This document shows positions 1 to 5,433 of a stretch of DNA of 5,496 nucleotides, in pieces. The translations under genes were made by a program, and so were the position numbers. The notes beneath the pieces were generated by a model. It searched no databases. It saw only the letters and a program-made list of their open reading frames with translations, and was not told where the DNA came from. This DNA is from DASRSS01 sp035656335 (GTDB lineage: Bacteria; Actinomycetota; Actinomycetes; Mycobacteriales; Jatrophihabitantaceae). The DNA is taken from NCBI GenBank assembly GCA_035656335.1, contig DASRSS010000133.1:1-5496 (forward strand), written 5' to 3'. Each line of letters starts with the position of its first letter. The stretch's first letter is position 1.

Positions 1-20
1 CTCGCGGGAAGATGGCTGCC

Positions 21-473
21 ATGGGTCCAGCCGAGGTCGTGGTGCGTGTCGAGTCGCGGACGGACGCCGCGCCCGAGCAGGTCTGGCGGCTGCTCGCCGA
101 TCCCTACACGTGGGCGGACTGGGTAGCGGGCACCTCGGCGATCCGCGCGGCCGACGCGCACTGGCCCGCGGTGGGGGCCCGGCTGTATCACCGCTTCGGG
201 CCGCGTGCGCTGGCGGTGCGCGGGCACACGACCGTGGTCGACGTCGAGCCCGCGAGCCGGATCGGGCTGCTCGCGTCGGCGCTGCCGTACGCCCTGGTCC
301 GCATCGAGATCACGGTGGACGGGACCGGCGAGCGAACCCGGGTCGCGCTGTGCGAACAGGTGGTCGGGGGGCTGGGCATGCGATTGCCGCGGGTGTGCGG
401 GGTCGTCCAGCGGGCGCGCAACCGCCGCTCGCTGCACCGGCTGATCGAACTCGCCGAGCGGGGCGGCCGGTGA
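21..473 (+). CDS. SRPBCC-fold (START/polyketide cyclase-like) protein
   Basis: Predicted 150-residue soluble protein of the SRPBCC superfamily, whose members bind hydrophobic ligands in a deep cavity formed by a curved sheet around a long C-terminal helix. The N-terminus shows the usual beta strand followed by the PEQVWRLLADPYTWADWV helix region (about residues 18-35). Middle strands (about 54-110) alternate hydrophobic and polar residues, and a basic amphipathic C-terminal helix (about 125-147) closes the fold. The length is normal for a single domain. ATG at 21 is preferred because GGGAAG (6-11) lies 9 bases upstream; ATG at 12 in the same frame is possible, and the frame is open to the window edge, so a longer form cannot be excluded. 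The stop overlaps the GTG of the prenyltransferase gene, implying one transcript and coupled translation. The ligand is unknown; a helper role for the membrane prenyltransferase (lipid or quinone precursor binding) is inference only. Confidence 0.8.
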   Translation: MGPAEVVVRVESRTDAAPEQVWRLLADPYTWADWVAGTSAIRAADAHWPAVGARLYHRFGPRALAVRGHTTVVDVEPASRIGLLASALPYALVRIEITVDGTGERTRVALCEQVVGGLGMRLPRVCGVVQRARNRRSLHRLIELAERGGR

Positions 474-1306
474 ACCCGGTGCGGACGGCATCCGCGCTCG
501 CGCGCTCATGCCACCCCGCGCCGACTGTTGCCGTTACCTGCTTCACGACGGTGCTGGGCGCAGCCGCGGGGAACGGGGCCGGCACCTGCACACTGCTGGC
601 GGTGGCCGTGCTGGCCGGGCAGCTGTCGATCGGCTGGTCGAACGACCGGATCGACGCGGCCCGCGACCGCACTGCCGGCCGGACCGACAAGCCGCTGGCC
701 AGCGGTGAGCTCGCGCTGCGGACCGCCGACATGGCGATCGCGCTGGCGCTGCTGACGACCGTCGCGTTCTCGTTGAGTCTCGGCTGGCGCGCCGGGCTGC
801 TGCACCTCGGCGCGGTGGGCTGCGGCTGGATCTACAACGCGGAGCTGAAGTCGACGTGGTGGTCGTGGCTGCCGTACGCGGCGGCGTTCGGGGCGCTACC
901 CGCAATCGCGACGCTCGCCCTGCCGACCCCGACCTGGCCGGCGGCGTGGGCGGTCGTTGCGGGTGCGCTGTTCGGCGCCGCGGCGAACCTGACCAACGCG
1001 CTGCCCGATCTGGCGGGCGACCGGTTGACCGGCGTCGTCGGCCTACCGCACCACCTGGGCGCTCGCCCCTCGCTGCTGACCGCCGTGGCATTGCTGATCG
1101 CGGCCACCTGCTGCGCCGCGTTCGGTCCCCCAGGCGCGACGACGGCCCTCGGCTGGGCGGCGCTCGCGCTGAGCGTGCTCGCCGCCGTCGCCGGGGCCGT
1201 CCTCGCATTCACCAGGCCGACCAGCAAGATCTCGTTCTACGGGATCGTCGCCGTCGTCGGCCTGGACCTGGTGCTTATTGTGGTGGACGGTCACCACTTG
1301 CACTGA
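470..1306 (+). CDS. UbiA-family membrane prenyltransferase
   Basis: 278-residue integral membrane protein. UbiA-family enzymes transfer an isoprenyl chain from a diphosphate donor to an aromatic or other acceptor at the membrane. The first Asp-rich motif NDxxDxxxD is intact at residues 58-66 (N58, D59, D62, D66), followed by GRTDKPLASGEL. The second is D180-LAG-D184-RLT-G188 with VVGLPHHLG after it, which matches the DxxGDxxxG form seen in homogentisate and geranylgeranylglyceryl-phosphate prenyltransferases. Both should bind Mg-diphosphate. Eight to nine hydrophobic helices can be drawn, for example around 18-36, 41-57, 86-104, 107-122, 134-151, 157-177, 201-218, 226-247 and 255-272. The GTG at 470 overlaps the upstream TGA (GTGA), so translation is probably coupled to the SRPBCC gene; the much longer open frame from 110 lies inside that gene and is not used. 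The acceptor substrate cannot be named. The 3' end overlaps the convergent membrane-protein gene by 32 bases. Confidence 0.88.
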   Translation: MNPVRTASALARSCHPAPTVAVTCFTTVLGAAAGNGAGTCTLLAVAVLAGQLSIGWSNDRIDAARDRTAGRTDKPLASGELALRTADMAIALALLTTVAFSLSLGWRAGLLHLGAVGCGWIYNAELKSTWWSWLPYAAAFGALPAIATLALPTPTWPAAWAVVAGALFGAAANLTNALPDLAGDRLTGVVGLPHHLGARPSLLTAVALLIAATCCAAFGPPGATTALGWAALALSVLAAVAGAVLAFTRPTSKISFYGIVAVVGLDLVLIVVDGHHLH

Positions 1307-2033
1307 CCTGCTCGCGATCCCGCTCGCGGGAACCGCGACGCATCCGCAGGAAGTGCCGGTGCGCGTGGTCGTTCTGCTCACGGGCGATCGCGCGGCGCGC
1401 GTTCTCGCGCGCGACCACGTCCTCGTCCTCTCGCCCGTCGGCCGGCGCGGTGCCCGTGGTCGCCGCGCCCGCCGGCATCGCCGTCGTGGCGGCCGGAGCA
1501 GCGGCCGGCGCGGCCATCGCGCGCTCGTCCGCCGCACGGCGTTCGGCCGCGCGCCAGTCGGACACGCTGTGCACCGACAGCCGGCCGAGTGCGGCCGACG
1601 CCAGGAACAGGATCACCGCGCCGAGCGCGTAGAAGTAGGCCAGGGCTTCCAGCGCCCTCATACCGGTGCTGGACGCCGTGGGCAGTCCGATGTTCAGGCC
1701 CATGAACGGTGCCAGCGGCAGCCCGATAACGAACCAGGCGCCGCCTGCGATCGCGAACCAGGACGCGGTGCACGCGACGATGCGGTTGACGCTCATCAGC
1801 AACACCAGGCCGGCGAGCGCGACCACGACGCCGGGCAGGACGTCCAGCCAGCCGCGCGCCGCGGTCCACGTCCAGGCGTTGTCCGGCGTGTAGGCGAAGT
1901 CGAAGTACGGCCCGACGAACGGGATGATCGCTCCCCATACGCCGAGCAGGATCAGCAGGGTGCCGCTGAGCGCGCCGCGCGTGCGGGGGACGCGCATCCG
2001 GCCCGTGCGCATTGCCGTGTCCGCTGTGGTCAT
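1275..2033 (-). CDS. four-helix membrane protein with Ala-rich, charged C-terminal tail, unknown function
   Basis: 252 residues; I cannot assign a function. It resembles the uncharacterised small membrane proteins common in actinomycetes. A basic N-terminus (to residue 20) precedes four hydrophobic segments at about 21-42, 64-82, 86-106 and 128-150. The first loop is Trp/Tyr-rich (YTPDNAWTWTAARGW, about 48-62). With the basic N-terminus inside, this loop would face outward. The tail from about 157 is cytoplasmic: an R/A/E helix with DWRAAERR, an Ala/Thr/Pro low-complexity stretch (171-200), then a very charged Arg/Glu/His region to the end. The start is well supported by AGGAGG (2039-2044) 5 bases before the ATG. 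The last 10 codons overlap the end of the convergent prenyltransferase gene, so the far C-terminus is probably under little constraint. The conserved part is likely residues 1-165. Confidence 0.8.
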   Translation of the reverse strand: MTTADTAMRTGRMRVPRTRGALSGTLLILLGVWGAIIPFVGPYFDFAYTPDNAWTWTAARGWLDVLPGVVVALAGLVLLMSVNRIVACTASWFAIAGGAWFVIGLPLAPFMGLNIGLPTASSTGMRALEALAYFYALGAVILFLASAALGRLSVHSVSDWRAAERRAADERAMAAPAAAPAATTAMPAGAATTGTAPADGREDEDVVARENARRAIAREQNDHAHRHFLRMRRGSRERDREQVSASGDRPPQ

Positions 2034-2038
2034 GACTA

Positions 2039-2044
2039 CCTCCT
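2039..2044 (-). promoter_or_regulatory. Shine-Dalgarno site of the four-helix membrane protein gene
   Basis: Reads AGGAGG on the - strand, 5 bases before the ATG at 2033. This perfect match to the 16S anti-SD fixes the start and predicts strong initiation. Confidence 0.85.
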
Positions 2045-2206
2045 AGGGCTTGCCCAGTAGGTCTTCCCGGCGGGCGCCCCGCTCAACCAGCCGCGTTCGA
2101 TTCGGCGGCGCCCCGACTTGACGGGGGTTTGAGATCAGGCCCGGTCCGGGTAGGCGGCAAGCAAGCGCACCGGGCGCACTCCGAACCACGGAAAGCAGGT
2201 AGCCGC

Positions 2207-3652
2207 ATGACGTCCACCGCGGAGCCGACGAACGCACTGGAGCGGCTGGACCAGAACGTTCCCACGCGCTTCTACTGGTCGCTCACCCTGTTGGCGACGC
2301 TCGGCGGCTTCCTGTTCGGATACGACACGTCGAACATCGGGTCCGCGCTGAACTTCATCCCCTACCAGCTCGGCGACTTCGCCGAGGGCTATCTGGTCGC
2401 CGGCGCCTCGCTGGGCGCCGCCGCGGGCGCACTGCTCGCCGGTCCGCTCACCGATCGCTTCGGCCGCAAGTCGCTATTGATCACGGACGCTCTGGTGTAC
2501 GCGATCGGTGCGATCCTGTCCGCGGTCACCTGGCACGTGGCCGTCCTGCTGACCGCGCGCACCCTGATCGGCCTGGCGATCGGTGCCGATTCCGCGATCG
2601 CCACGGCGTACATCGCCGAGTACGCGCCACGGAACCGGCGCGGATCGCTGAGCATGCTGCAGCAGTGGATGATCACCGTCGGCATCCTGTTCTCGTACCT
2701 GGTCGCGCTGGTGATCCTGAAGGTCTGGCCGGAAGCGTCCGACGTCGACTGGCGCTGGTTCTTCGGCCTCGGCGCGATCCCGGCGATCGTCGGGCTGGTG
2801 CTGCGCTTCGAGATGCCCGAGTCGCCGCGCTGGTTGATCCGCAAAGGACGCTTCGAGCACGCCCGGGACACGTTCACAAAGCTCGGCGTGCAGGTCACCC
2901 TCGAGGACATCGAGTACACCGCGCGCCAGCTCGAGCGCGCCGACGAGCGGCTCGAACGCGCGCGGCGCCGCGGCTGGACGCCCGGCGTGCGGCGCGCGCT
3001 GATCGTCGTGTGCGTGTTCTTCATCTTCCAGCAGATCACCGGTATCAACGTGCCGCTCTACTACGGTCCGCACCTGCTGGCGAAGTACTTCCAGAGCGGG
3101 AACTCGGTCGTCGAGTCCACGACCGCGGGCGTCGAGGTCACCGCGATCATGACGGCCGTGAACGTCGCGGCCACCTACTTCGCGTTCCGTTACATCGACC
3201 GGATCGGACGGCGCCGGCTGGCCATGGGCGGGTACGCCGGCATGGCGTTCTGGGCGGTGATCGCCGCGATCGGGATCGGGCTGCTGTCCGGCACGCCGCG
3301 CATCGTCGTCGGCATGCTCGGCCTTAGCCTGTTCATCGCGTCGTTCGCTATCGGTGTCGGCGGAACCGGCTGGCTGATCCAGGGCGAGATGTTCCCCACC
3401 GCGGTGCGCGGTCAGGCCGCCTCCATCGCCGCGTTCTTCGACTGGATCGCGAACTACGCGCTGATCGAGGCGTTCCCGGCCTGGCAGCGCAACATCGGGC
3501 TGAGCTGGGTGCTGGTCTGCTTCGCCGTGCTGTGCCTGATCGCGATCGGCTTCGTGTACCGGTACCTGCCGGAGACCAAGAACATGTCGGTCGAGGAGAT
3601 CACCGAGGTGTTCGAGGAGCAGGCCGCGTCAGGCGGCACCCCCGCGCGCTAG
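2207..3652 (+). CDS. MFS transporter, sugar porter type
   Basis: 481-residue, 12-helix major facilitator protein with the sugar-porter signatures in order: GGFLFGYD (33-40) in helix 1, G79-x3-DRFGRK (83-88) in the loop after helix 2, AEYAPRNRRG (137-146), PESPRWL (204-210) before the central cytoplasmic loop, QQITGIN (275-281) with Y285/Y286 in helix 7, DRIGRRRL (331-338), GEMFPTAVRG (393-402) and LPETKN (454-459) at the end of helix 12. Q275, Q276, N281 and Y285 correspond to sugar-contacting residues of the xylose transporter XylE, so proton-coupled uptake of a sugar or polyol is plausible. The usual WGPxxW of helix 10 reads GVGGTGW (383-389), so the substrate may differ from common hexoses. 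ATG 2207 is chosen because GGAAAGCAGGT (2190-2200) sits at proper spacing and the protein then begins like relatives. No sugar enzyme is adjacent. The 3' end overlaps the convergent acetyltransferase gene by 24 bases. Confidence 0.92.
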   Translation: MTSTAEPTNALERLDQNVPTRFYWSLTLLATLGGFLFGYDTSNIGSALNFIPYQLGDFAEGYLVAGASLGAAAGALLAGPLTDRFGRKSLLITDALVYAIGAILSAVTWHVAVLLTARTLIGLAIGADSAIATAYIAEYAPRNRRGSLSMLQQWMITVGILFSYLVALVILKVWPEASDVDWRWFFGLGAIPAIVGLVLRFEMPESPRWLIRKGRFEHARDTFTKLGVQVTLEDIEYTARQLERADERLERARRRGWTPGVRRALIVVCVFFIFQQITGINVPLYYGPHLLAKYFQSGNSVVESTTAGVEVTAIMTAVNVAATYFAFRYIDRIGRRRLAMGGYAGMAFWAVIAAIGIGLLSGTPRIVVGMLGLSLFIASFAIGVGGTGWLIQGEMFPTAVRGQAASIAAFFDWIANYALIEAFPAWQRNIGLSWVLVCFAVLCLIAIGFVYRYLPETKNMSVEEITEVFEEQAASGGTPAR

Positions 3653-4132
3653 GTCGAGTTCGTACTCCTGGCCGATCAGGTCGACGCCGAAGCTGTGGTG
3701 CGGCTCCTGCTCGACGAGCGTGAACCCCGCGGCCAGGTAGATCTTGCGCGCGGCCGCAAGCGGGTCGTTCGTCCACAGCCGCATGCGCGCGTAGCCGGCC
3801 GCCCGCGCGAACGCGACGCATTCGGCGACCAGCCGTTCGCCGAGGCGCCGGCCGCGTCCGTCCGGGTGCACCAGCAGGATGCGTAGCTGCGCGGTCGACC
3901 CGTCCTTCGCCACGCAGAACACGCAGCCGATACGGCGGCCGTCCAGTTCAGCGATCCAGGCCGCCTCGCGCCGTGGGTCGTTGTCGGCCGCGAAGTCCGC
4001 GACGATGCGGGCGACCAGCGCCTCGAAACTGGTGTCCCAGCCGAACTCCTGCGCGTACACCTCGCCGTGCGCCTGGATCACCCAGCCGAGATCGCCCGGC
4101 TGCCCGAGCCTGCGGATCGTCGCGTCCGTCAC
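3629..4132 (-). CDS. GNAT-family N-acetyltransferase
   Basis: 167-residue cytoplasmic protein of the GNAT fold, which transfers acetyl from acetyl-CoA to an amine. Motif A runs about 84-105: strand LRILLVHP followed by DGRGRRLGERLV, the pyrophosphate-binding loop and helix. The canonical (R/Q)xxGxG reads RGRRLG here, with Arg in place of the first Gly. Motif B contains MRLWTND (117-123) and AARKIYLAAGFTLVEQEPHHSFG (127-149). This C-terminal signature closely resembles the acetyltransferase half of MarR-GNAT fusion proteins; here the domain stands alone. The start is GTG 4132, set by AGGAGGAGG at 4137-4145; a frame extension to 4198 would run through the operator and into the TetR gene. The divergent TetR gene and the shared palindrome indicate control by that repressor. 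The acceptor is unknown; a role in modifying a small molecule sensed by the TetR protein is inference. Confidence 0.88.
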   Translation of the reverse strand: MTDATIRRLGQPGDLGWVIQAHGEVYAQEFGWDTSFEALVARIVADFAADNDPRREAAWIAELDGRRIGCVFCVAKDGSTAQLRILLVHPDGRGRRLGERLVAECVAFARAAGYARMRLWTNDPLAAARKIYLAAGFTLVEQEPHHSFGVDLIGQEYELDLARGGAA

Positions 4133-4136
4133 CGCG

Positions 4137-4145
4137 CCTCCTCCT
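4137..4145 (-). promoter_or_regulatory. Shine-Dalgarno site of the GNAT gene
   Basis: Reads AGGAGGAGG on the - strand; its upstream AGGAGG is 7 bases from GTG 4132. It decides the start codon and directly abuts the 20-base palindrome at 4146-4165, so a protein on that palindrome would lie immediately beside the translation start region. Confidence 0.8.
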
Positions 4146-4165
4146 ACTGAAACGACTGTTTCAGT
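4146..4165. promoter_or_regulatory. likely TetR-family operator (perfect 8-4-8 inverted repeat)
   Basis: ACTGAAAC, spacer GACT, GTTTCAGT: the two 8-base arms are exact reverse complements. It lies in the 47-base gap between the divergent GNAT and TetR genes, and its A/T-containing arms stand out from the GC-rich surroundings. TetR-type dimers usually bind such near-palindromes between themselves and a divergent target. The candidate GNAT promoter (4169-4198) would start transcription at about 4162, inside the repeat, so binding should block it. The distance to the TetR start codon (14 bases) also allows autorepression. Confidence 0.75.
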
Positions 4166-4168
4166 GAG

Positions 4169-4198
4169 ACGATAGCGTCGTGAACGGCTCGAACTCAA
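4169..4198 (-). promoter_or_regulatory. candidate promoter of the GNAT gene
   Basis: On the - strand, TTGAGT (4193-4198) and TATCGT (4169-4174) are separated by 18 bases; each matches the housekeeping consensus at four of six positions. Predicted transcription begins near 4162, within the operator, leaving a leader of about 30 bases that includes the SD. It overlaps the first codons of the TetR gene. Actinomycete promoters are degenerate, so this is tentative. Confidence 0.4.
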
Positions 4199-4758
4199 CC
4201 GGGATTCCTGACGCGCAGTCCGAGACCGTCCCTTCGGAACGGCACCGTGAACTGCTCGACGCCGCCTACGCGTACGTGCTGGAGCACGGGCTCAGCGGGC
4301 TGTCGCTACGGCCGCTCGCCACCGCGATCGGCTCGAGCCCGCGCGTGCTGCTGTTCCTGTTCGGCAGCAAGGACGGCCTGGTGCGCGCGCTCCTGGCCCG
4401 CGCTCGGACCGAAGAGTTGGCGGCGCTCAAGCGCGTGCGCGCGTCCACTTCGTCGATCGCGGCCGCCGAGGCCGTCTGGGCCTGGCTGGCAGCGCCCGAG
4501 CACCGCAACCTGCTCAAGCTCTGGACGGACGCCTACGCGCGCTCGCTGATCGAGCCCGACGGCCCGTGGGGCGACTTCGCCGCCCAGACCGTGCACGACT
4601 GGCTCGCCGTTTTTGCCGGCACGCACCGCGGTCATGATTCGGCAGGCGACACCCTGCTGCTCGCGGTGCTTCGCGGCGCGCTGCTCGACCTGCTGGCCAC
4701 CGGCGACGTGCGTCGTACGTCCGCCGCGGTGCGTCGGTATCTCGCCGGCCGGGCGTGA
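4180..4758 (+). CDS. TetR-family transcriptional regulator
   Basis: 192 residues, a normal TetR length. The N-terminal DNA-binding domain spans about 19-68: helix 1 RHRELLDAAYAYVLEHG, helix 2 and recognition helix LSLRPLATAIGSSPRVLLFLF, then GSKDGLVRALLARA leading into the ligand domain. The usual LYxHFxSK signature appears as LLFLFGSK (57-64), a known variant. The remainder (about 80-190) is helical and Trp/Leu-rich, as expected for the dimerisation and effector-binding part; the ligand cannot be predicted. GTG 4180 is the only plausible start near the domain. There is no convincing SD before it (only GAG at 4166-4168), so a leaderless or poorly initiated message is possible. It diverges from the GNAT gene across the palindrome at 4146-4165 and probably represses both. 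The stop lies 10 bases from the end of the convergent hydrophobic-protein gene. Confidence 0.9.
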   Translation: MNGSNSTGIPDAQSETVPSERHRELLDAAYAYVLEHGLSGLSLRPLATAIGSSPRVLLFLFGSKDGLVRALLARARTEELAALKRVRASTSSIAAAEAVWAWLAAPEHRNLLKLWTDAYARSLIEPDGPWGDFAAQTVHDWLAVFAGTHRGHDSAGDTLLLAVLRGALLDLLATGDVRRTSAAVRRYLAGRA

Positions 4759-4768
4759 CCTCCTTGCC

Positions 4769-4939
4769 TCAGCGCACGCGCCGCCCCGACGTCCGTCCGC
4801 GCCGGAACACGTCGCCGAGCACGGTGATCAGGAACAGCACGCAGGCGATCACGAACAGCCAGAACAGGCCGTGGACGACGAAGCCGATGATGCCGAGCAC
4901 CACCCAGATGAGGATGAGGAACAGCAGCAGCGTGAGCAT
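4769..4939 (-). CDS. small hydrophobic two-helix membrane protein
   Basis: 56 residues. Almost the whole chain up to residue 42 is hydrophobic: MLTLLLFLILIWVVLGIIGF forms a first membrane helix, a short VVHG turn (21-24) follows, and LFWLFVIACVLFLITVLG (25-42) forms the second. The tail FRRGRTSGRRVR is basic, placing both ends in the cytoplasm by the positive-inside rule. Small proteins of this design are frequent in actinomycetes and other Gram-positives (for example the lmo0937 type), usually without known function; membership is a guess. The ATG at 4939 is chosen over a frame extension to 5053 because AGGAGG (4949-4954) lies 9 bases upstream and the extension has no hydrophobic or conserved look. 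It diverges from the ArsR gene, with about 125 bases between starts, and converges on the TetR gene. Confidence 0.72.
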   Translation of the reverse strand: MLTLLLFLILIWVVLGIIGFVVHGLFWLFVIACVLFLITVLGDVFRRGRTSGRRVR

Positions 4940-4948
4940 CGGGCATCG

Positions 4949-4954
4949 CCTCCT
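4949..4954 (-). promoter_or_regulatory. Shine-Dalgarno site of the small hydrophobic protein gene
   Basis: AGGAGG on the - strand, 9 bases before ATG 4939. A second ATG at 4946, in another frame, is only 2 bases away and therefore unlikely to be used. The site supports the 56-residue reading. Confidence 0.7.
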
Positions 4955-5027
4955 GGTTCGGCGCCCACCGGATTGACGCTTATCAGCGACAACCTTTCCC
5001 CGGAGCAGCATTTCCTGAACGTGCCCC

Positions 5028-5057
5028 TTGACAAGGGCGTCTCGCCGACCCAATACT
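5028..5057 (+). promoter_or_regulatory. promoter of the ArsR-SRPBCC operon
   Basis: A perfect TTGACA (5028-5033) is followed after 18 bases by AATACT (5052-5057), a four-of-six match to TATAAT. The start of transcription would fall at about 5064-5065, on the GTG start codon itself. The -10 element lies inside the left arm of the palindrome at 5050-5079, so repressor binding would exclude RNA polymerase. Confidence 0.65.
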
Positions 5058-5079
5058 AAGCCATGTGGCTAAGTATTGG
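5050..5079. promoter_or_regulatory. likely ArsR-family operator, 30-base imperfect palindrome over the start codon
   Basis: Arms CCAATACT-A-AGCCA and TGGCT-A-AGTATTGG flank a TG centre: 13 of 14 arm positions pair, the exception being an A opposite A. The symmetry centre is at 5064/5065, immediately before the GTG. The site covers the -10 element, the predicted transcription start and the first five codons. ArsR-type repressors typically bind such repeats at their own promoters. Confidence 0.75.
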
Positions 5080-5433
5080 CAGGGAGCGGAACTCGACGCC
5101 GTGTTCCACGCCCTCGCCGACGCGACGCGGCGGGCGATGATCGAACGTCTCGTCGCCGGACCCGCGTCCGTAAGCCAGCTCGCCGAACCGTTCGACTCGG
5201 CGTTGCCGACGATCGTCAAGCACCTTCGTGTGCTGGAGCACGCCGGCATCGTCGAGTCGCAGAAGGCCGGGCGCGTACGCACGTACCAGCTCGCGGTCGA
5301 CGCCCTGGTCGGCGCCAACGCCTGGATAGTGCGGCAGCGGCGGCCACAGGAACGACAGCTCGACCGGCTCGGCGACTACCTGGTCGCCGACCGCACCGTC
5401 CCGAACGACAAACCCAGCAGGAGGAAGCGATGA
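5065..5433 (+). CDS. ArsR-family transcriptional regulator, SRPBCC-linked type
   Basis: 122-residue winged-helix regulator. LDAVFHALADATRRAMIERL (10-29) is the hallmark first helix of ArsR proteins paired with SRPBCC genes. The HTH follows (ASVSQLAEPFDSALPTIVKHLRVLEHAGI, about 34-62), then the beta wing ESQKAGRVRTYQL and a C-terminal dimer helix (about 81-108). There are no cysteines, so thiolate metal sensing as in ArsR/SmtB is excluded. In the C-terminal helix RQRRPQERQLDRL stands where relatives usually read WExRLDRL, a small deviation. GTG 5065 gives the family-typical start MAKYWQGAELDAVFHALAD; no SD precedes it, and the promoter geometry predicts a leaderless message. GTG 5101 is a less likely alternative. 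The stop overlaps the ATG of the SRPBCC gene (ATGA), so both form one operon, likely autorepressed through the palindrome at 5050-5079. Confidence 0.9.
   Translation: MAKYWQGAELDAVFHALADATRRAMIERLVAGPASVSQLAEPFDSALPTIVKHLRVLEHAGIVESQKAGRVRTYQLAVDALVGANAWIVRQRRPQERQLDRLGDYLVADRTVPNDKPSRRKR
5419..5424 (+). promoter_or_regulatory. Shine-Dalgarno site of the SRPBCC/AHSA1 gene
   Basis: AGGAGG within the last codons of the ArsR gene, 5 bases before ATG 5430. It is a strong site compared with the SD-less ArsR start upstream, which could make the second protein more abundant per message. Confidence 0.8.

Noticed and set aside
310..1208. Long antisense and alternative-frame open frames across the SRPBCC and prenyltransferase genes
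   Set aside because: They are Arg/Pro/Ala-rich shadow translations typical of GC-rich DNA, with no domain signal, while the opposite frame has clear UbiA motifs.
1278..2060. + strand open frame opposite the four-helix membrane protein
   Set aside because: It translates to a low-complexity Arg/Gly/Ala-rich sequence without a start signal. The - strand gene has an AGGAGG and coherent membrane helices.
2118..2150. TTGACG (2118-2123) as a transporter promoter and the CCCGG-T-CCGGG repeat at 2140-2150 as an operator or hairpin
   Set aside because: No acceptable -10 lies 16-19 bases after TTGACG, and the 5-base GC-only arms with a one-base loop are expected by chance at this GC content.
4168..4179. 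Second short inverted repeat GACG-ATAG-CGTC before the TetR start
   Set aside because: Four-base GC-rich arms are too short to call an operator; it more likely reflects overlapping promoter sequence.
4133..4198. 22-codon N-terminal extension of the acetyltransferase
   Set aside because: It would start at a TTG inside the TetR gene and read through the palindrome. GTG 4132 has a strong SD at correct spacing.
4940..5053. Longer 94-residue form of the small hydrophobic protein
   Set aside because: The extension is hydrophilic, would start from a non-ATG codon next to the ArsR operator and lacks an SD. The ATG at 4939 has AGGAGG.
4613..5059. + strand open frame running from the TetR gene through the hydrophobic protein to the ArsR promoter
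   Set aside because: Its translation is Glu/Asp/His-rich antisense of the hydrophobic gene and it crosses three better supported features.
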